Assembly (NCBI GenBank): GCA_900552645.1
Contig: USAN01000004.1
Span: 124,001-188,000 of the forward strand
Source: an uncultured Bacteroides sp.
GTDB taxonomy: Bacteria; Bacteroidota; Bacteroidia; Bacteroidales; Bacteroidaceae
Reading direction: 5' to 3'
Length of the DNA stretch: 64,000 bases
Shown: piece by piece, positions 61,781 to 64,000 of the stretch
Layout: each line of letters starts with the position of its first letter
Position numbering within the stretch: position 1 is the stretch's first letter
Position numbers and translations under genes: made by a program
The notes under the pieces: generated by a model
Seen by the model: the letters and a program-made list of their open reading frames with translations, nothing else
Told to the model about the DNA's origin: nothing
The model's database searches: none

Positions 61781-62164
61781 TTATTTAGATTTATCCATTT
61801 CTATATTATATATTATAGGATCATACTTATTAATTTGACCCGTACCCAAATCAACAAGGAAACCAGGCCAAAAAAGAATATTCCATAAACTTTTGGCATT
61901 AAAATTCGATTCAACTACAATAGGAGTATTTACATATCCGTCCTTCTTAGCCATAATAGTCCTATCAGATAAGTTCTTCTTCATAAATATAGAAACAGAA
62001 TTACCCTCTTTTATCTCACCTAATTTAACATTATTAGTCACGTCATATATTTTAATTCCATTTTCACCGGTAAAAGTAATAGCTTGACGTGATTTTGTAC
62101 ATATAGTCATACACGAAGAGAATAGAAATGTACAACCAACTAAAGTCAATAAGATTTTTCGCAT
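61781..62164 (-). CDS. Small lipoprotein of unknown function
   Basis: The 127-residue protein has a lipoprotein signal (FLFSSCMT, Cys18). The mature part is beta-rich with a PEGA-like look (GIKIYDVTNNVKLGEIKEGNS, then IMAKKDGYVNTPIVVES), followed by a hydrophobic stretch LWNILFWPGFLVDLGTGQI near residue 92. It may sit at the envelope; the exact function is unknown. It ends next to the terminator at 61740-61779. Confidence 0.65.
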   Translation of the reverse strand: MRKILLTLVGCTFLFSSCMTICTKSRQAITFTGENGIKIYDVTNNVKLGEIKEGNSVSIFMKKNLSDRTIMAKKDGYVNTPIVVESNFNAKSLWNILFWPGFLVDLGTGQINKYDPIIYNIEMDKSK

Positions 62165-62291
62165 ACAGTTTACTTATTTTATATTCGGCCTCAAAAGTAC
62201 ACTTTTTATTTAAATTACATTTATTTTATAATATATATTTAAAATATGTTGATACAAGATAGATTATCTAATCTTTATTTTTTAAATACTG

Positions 62292-62308
62292 TGTGAAGGA
62301 TGTGTGAA
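62292..62308 (+). repeat. Paired TGTGAA repeat
   Basis: TGTGAA at 62292-62297 and 62303-62308, 11 bases apart start to start, matches the reverse-strand pair at 8146-8162 in sequence and period. Confidence 0.4.
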
Positions 62309-62321
62309 TATTCTCATAACA

Positions 62322-62375
62322 AATGTCACACTCAAAACCTCTATAAACAGTAGGTTTAACAAGAAGTGTGACATT
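62322..62375 (-). terminator. Two-part hairpin after the DUF1593 gene
   Basis: AATGTCACACT (62322-62332) pairs with AGTGTGACATT (62365-62375); inside it AAACCT (62335-62340) pairs with AGGTTT (62352-62357). It lies 30 bases beyond the stop codon. No strong T run follows on the reverse strand. Confidence 0.6.
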
Positions 62376-62404
62376 GTGGAATATAAAAACTTTTTTTTAT
62401 ATTT

Positions 62405-63838
62405 CTACTGTTTTGGCAAAACATCTATTACAACACGACCATATCTGGTAAGTTGAGGATTTCCTTTATCCGTAACAGCTACTATAATGTGTATTGTACC
62501 TAATCGGCTGCTATTGGGAATAGTAAGCCATGCTTGAGACTTATCTGCATCTTCTATCTTAAGAGGAGCACCAGTACGTGCAGTTGATATATTGAATGTT
62601 CCAGCTTCGGGATAATAGAACCATTTATAAGAGAGCTCATCACCATCGGGATCGGTACTAGCAGAAGCATCCAATTCAACACGATCACCAACTTTAGCAG
62701 TTATTGACCTAATAGACTTCAAAGCAACCATCGGAGGATGATTAGCATTTGCATAATCATTTACAGTCCAATCCATGCGAGCAGAGAAGTCATTCTGAAA
62801 AGCCTCTCTCCATCTCCATATTGTGGCTTTGTTACTAGTATGCCAACTACCATCATTTCCAAAAACCTCATCTTGTGCATCGGTCCATATAGGACGAGTC
62901 TCCGCTTCGAGAAACCATCTTTCTGTACGAGGCTGATATAATTCATAACGACCACCCCAACTTCCCCAGTTTGGATTTTCTGGAGTACCCAATCCATTAT
63001 CTATTAAATAAAGAAAAGAAGGAGTATCACCTTCCATAAGAAACTTCATCAATGGATATTGTGCTCCCAACGGACCTTTAGAACGAATATGCTCATCCAT
63101 CCATGGATTATCGACTATACTATAATTGGCTCCGGAAAAACGCCCATGAAACTTGTCTCCGCTTATTCCGCTCCATGTGCCATAGTGATAACCTCCCAGA
63201 CTATGGAATCCGGGACTTACTATATAGAAAATATTTTTAAATGTCTTCCTTATCCATACACCACTGTCATCTTGGTCGGAAATAGTATAGACTCTTAATT
63301 TTGCAGCTAATTTTTCGGTATCTGACGCCGATCTAGTTGCTTTTATCTTCCACAATGACTGAGCAAGACAATTAGGTCCTCCCCACACCAACACCCATAT
63401 AGGACGCTCATCCTTCTTTTCAAGAGACTTTATTATAAGCTCGGAGCCTTCAGAATCCATATCCTTTCCTACAGCATGCATGCCATAATCAGGAATACCT
63501 TCTTTTATTATAGATTGCAGATATTCGGCAGATGGATATCCAGACTCATGTTTTAGAAGATTTGGCTGTATCTTTCCATAAGCATCGACTATTTCTCTTA
63601 ATCTCCATGCTGCAGTCTTATTTTTTTGATGTACCGAGGTAGTTGCAATTATACCTTCAATATCCCATTGATTGGAATAAGTAAGGAAACGTACCAACGA
63701 CATAGCATCGTCGGGTTCATTCTCTATATCGGTAAGCACAATTATCCTTGGTTTCTGACTAAATCCTGCATATACAGACAGAAAAGGGATTATTAACAAT
63801 AAAAATAGATTAATGAATCTTTTGATGCAATGTTTCAT
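62405..63838 (-). CDS. Exported DUF1593 nucleoside-hydrolase-like protein
   Basis: The 477-residue protein has a signal peptide (about 1-24) and starts its mature part with RIIVLTDIENEPDDAMSLVR, the metal-binding Asp-rich loop of nucleoside-hydrolase-like DUF1593 proteins (Asp38 and Asp43-Asp44). The N-terminal domain runs to about residue 300 with VLVWGGPNCLAQ near residue 150. The end (about 380-477) is a beta-sandwich, PKD/Ig-like, with DASASTDPDGDELSYKWFY. It probably acts on a glycan or glycoside outside the cytosol, but no substrate is known. A second copy precedes it in the same operon. Confidence 0.85.
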   Translation of the reverse strand: MKHCIKRFINLFLLLIIPFLSVYAGFSQKPRIIVLTDIENEPDDAMSLVRFLTYSNQWDIEGIIATTSVHQKNKTAAWRLREIVDAYGKIQPNLLKHESGYPSAEYLQSIIKEGIPDYGMHAVGKDMDSEGSELIIKSLEKKDERPIWVLVWGGPNCLAQSLWKIKATRSASDTEKLAAKLRVYTISDQDDSGVWIRKTFKNIFYIVSPGFHSLGGYHYGTWSGISGDKFHGRFSGANYSIVDNPWMDEHIRSKGPLGAQYPLMKFLMEGDTPSFLYLIDNGLGTPENPNWGSWGGRYELYQPRTERWFLEAETRPIWTDAQDEVFGNDGSWHTSNKATIWRWREAFQNDFSARMDWTVNDYANANHPPMVALKSIRSITAKVGDRVELDASASTDPDGDELSYKWFYYPEAGTFNISTARTGAPLKIEDADKSQAWLTIPNSSRLGTIHIIVAVTDKGNPQLTRYGRVVIDVLPKQ

Positions 63839-63847
63839 ATTATGTTT

Positions 63848-64000
63848 TTATTTAGTTACATTTATAACGATACGACGATAAGAGGTTAGTTGTGGATTAC
63901 CATCGTCTTTTACCTCCAGAATTACATGTAGTCTTTTACCCTCTGCGTCACTGGGAATATTAACTATACATTCAGAAGAATCACTATTGTTTATTATTAC
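63848..64000 (-). CDS. Second DUF1593-type protein, only the C-terminus in window
   Basis: The visible 50 codons end ...KDDGNPQLTSYRRIVINVTK and match the end of the neighbouring DUF1593 protein (TDKGNPQLTRYGRVVIDVLP) closely, so this is a tandem paralogue. Its stop codon is 9 bases before the ATG of the next gene, which indicates one operon transcribed leftward. The rest lies beyond the window edge and cannot be judged. Confidence 0.75.
   Translation of the reverse strand, partial: VIINNSDSSECIVNIPSDAEGKRLHVILEVKDDGNPQLTSYRRIVINVTK

Overview
The window comes from an AT-rich member of the Bacteroidales, most likely Bacteroidaceae (Bacteroides or Phocaeicola type). The evidence is two SusC/SusD outer-membrane pairs, many promoters of the Bacteroidetes form TTTG-N19-TAnnTTTG, lipoproteins with short SxC lipoboxes, a eukaryote-like dimeric glycyl-tRNA synthetase, a FimB/Mfa2-type lipoprotein and DUF families typical of this order. 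I cannot name the species.

Layout. (1) 1-~913: a visibly GC-richer tail of an integrative element. It holds the 5' part of a tyrosine recombinase reading out of the window and ends at a GTAnnTTTGC-type site that doubles as the -7 box of a SlyD-type foldase gene. (2) 970-7728: SlyD, an ATP-grasp-like protein, an AAA-type ATPase with an altered Walker B motif, and pyruvate:ferredoxin oxidoreductase. (3) 8402-22735: an accessory nutrient-uptake region with two leftward SusC/SusD operons. They flank a sugar-1-epimerase-like gene, a SUMF1-sialidase-like fusion and an unknown secreted protein. The two operons share related promoter and terminator sequences. (4) 23165-30684: a DMT transporter, a radical-SAM/TIGR03915 DNA repair pair, TruA, a GH20 hexosaminidase, a double-CDGSH protein and a DUF5715 lipoprotein. 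(5) 30845-39442: a long rightward housekeeping run of phoH, purC, ubiE, aroE, a hydrolase, a TPM protein, lemA, aroC and an M20 peptidase. (6) 39692-49279: an Arg/Asn-rich secreted protein, a CvfB-like S1 protein, a fimbrial-type lipoprotein, LolD-like ATPase/TcdA/antiporter genes, asd and a large SDR protein. (7) 49334-53568: an arsenic operon, arsR-arsE-arsF-arsG-arsC-acr3-arsP-like, with two matching inverted-repeat boxes placed over -7 elements. (8) 53726-64000: a Cys-rich small protein, an FKBP lipoprotein, glyS, parC with two exported-protein genes, tRNA-Leu(TAG), small unknowns and two tandem DUF1593 nucleoside-hydrolase-like genes. The second of these is cut by the window end.

How the genes work together. 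The arsenic operon is the clearest functional system. It should reduce arsenate (ArsC), pump out arsenite (Acr3) and probably handle aromatic nitroarsenicals (ArsE, ArsF, ArsG), under one repressor acting at two promoters. The two SusCD loci import undetermined ligands, and no dedicated regulator or polysaccharide lyase is visible beside them. No CRISPR array, rRNA or complete insertion sequence was found. No clearly new system is proved here. The strongest candidates for a second look are the SUMF1-sialidase fusion between duplicated SusCD operons, the two-operator ArsEFG operon, paired TGTGAA-type repeats at two distant sites, and the element/slyD promoter junction.
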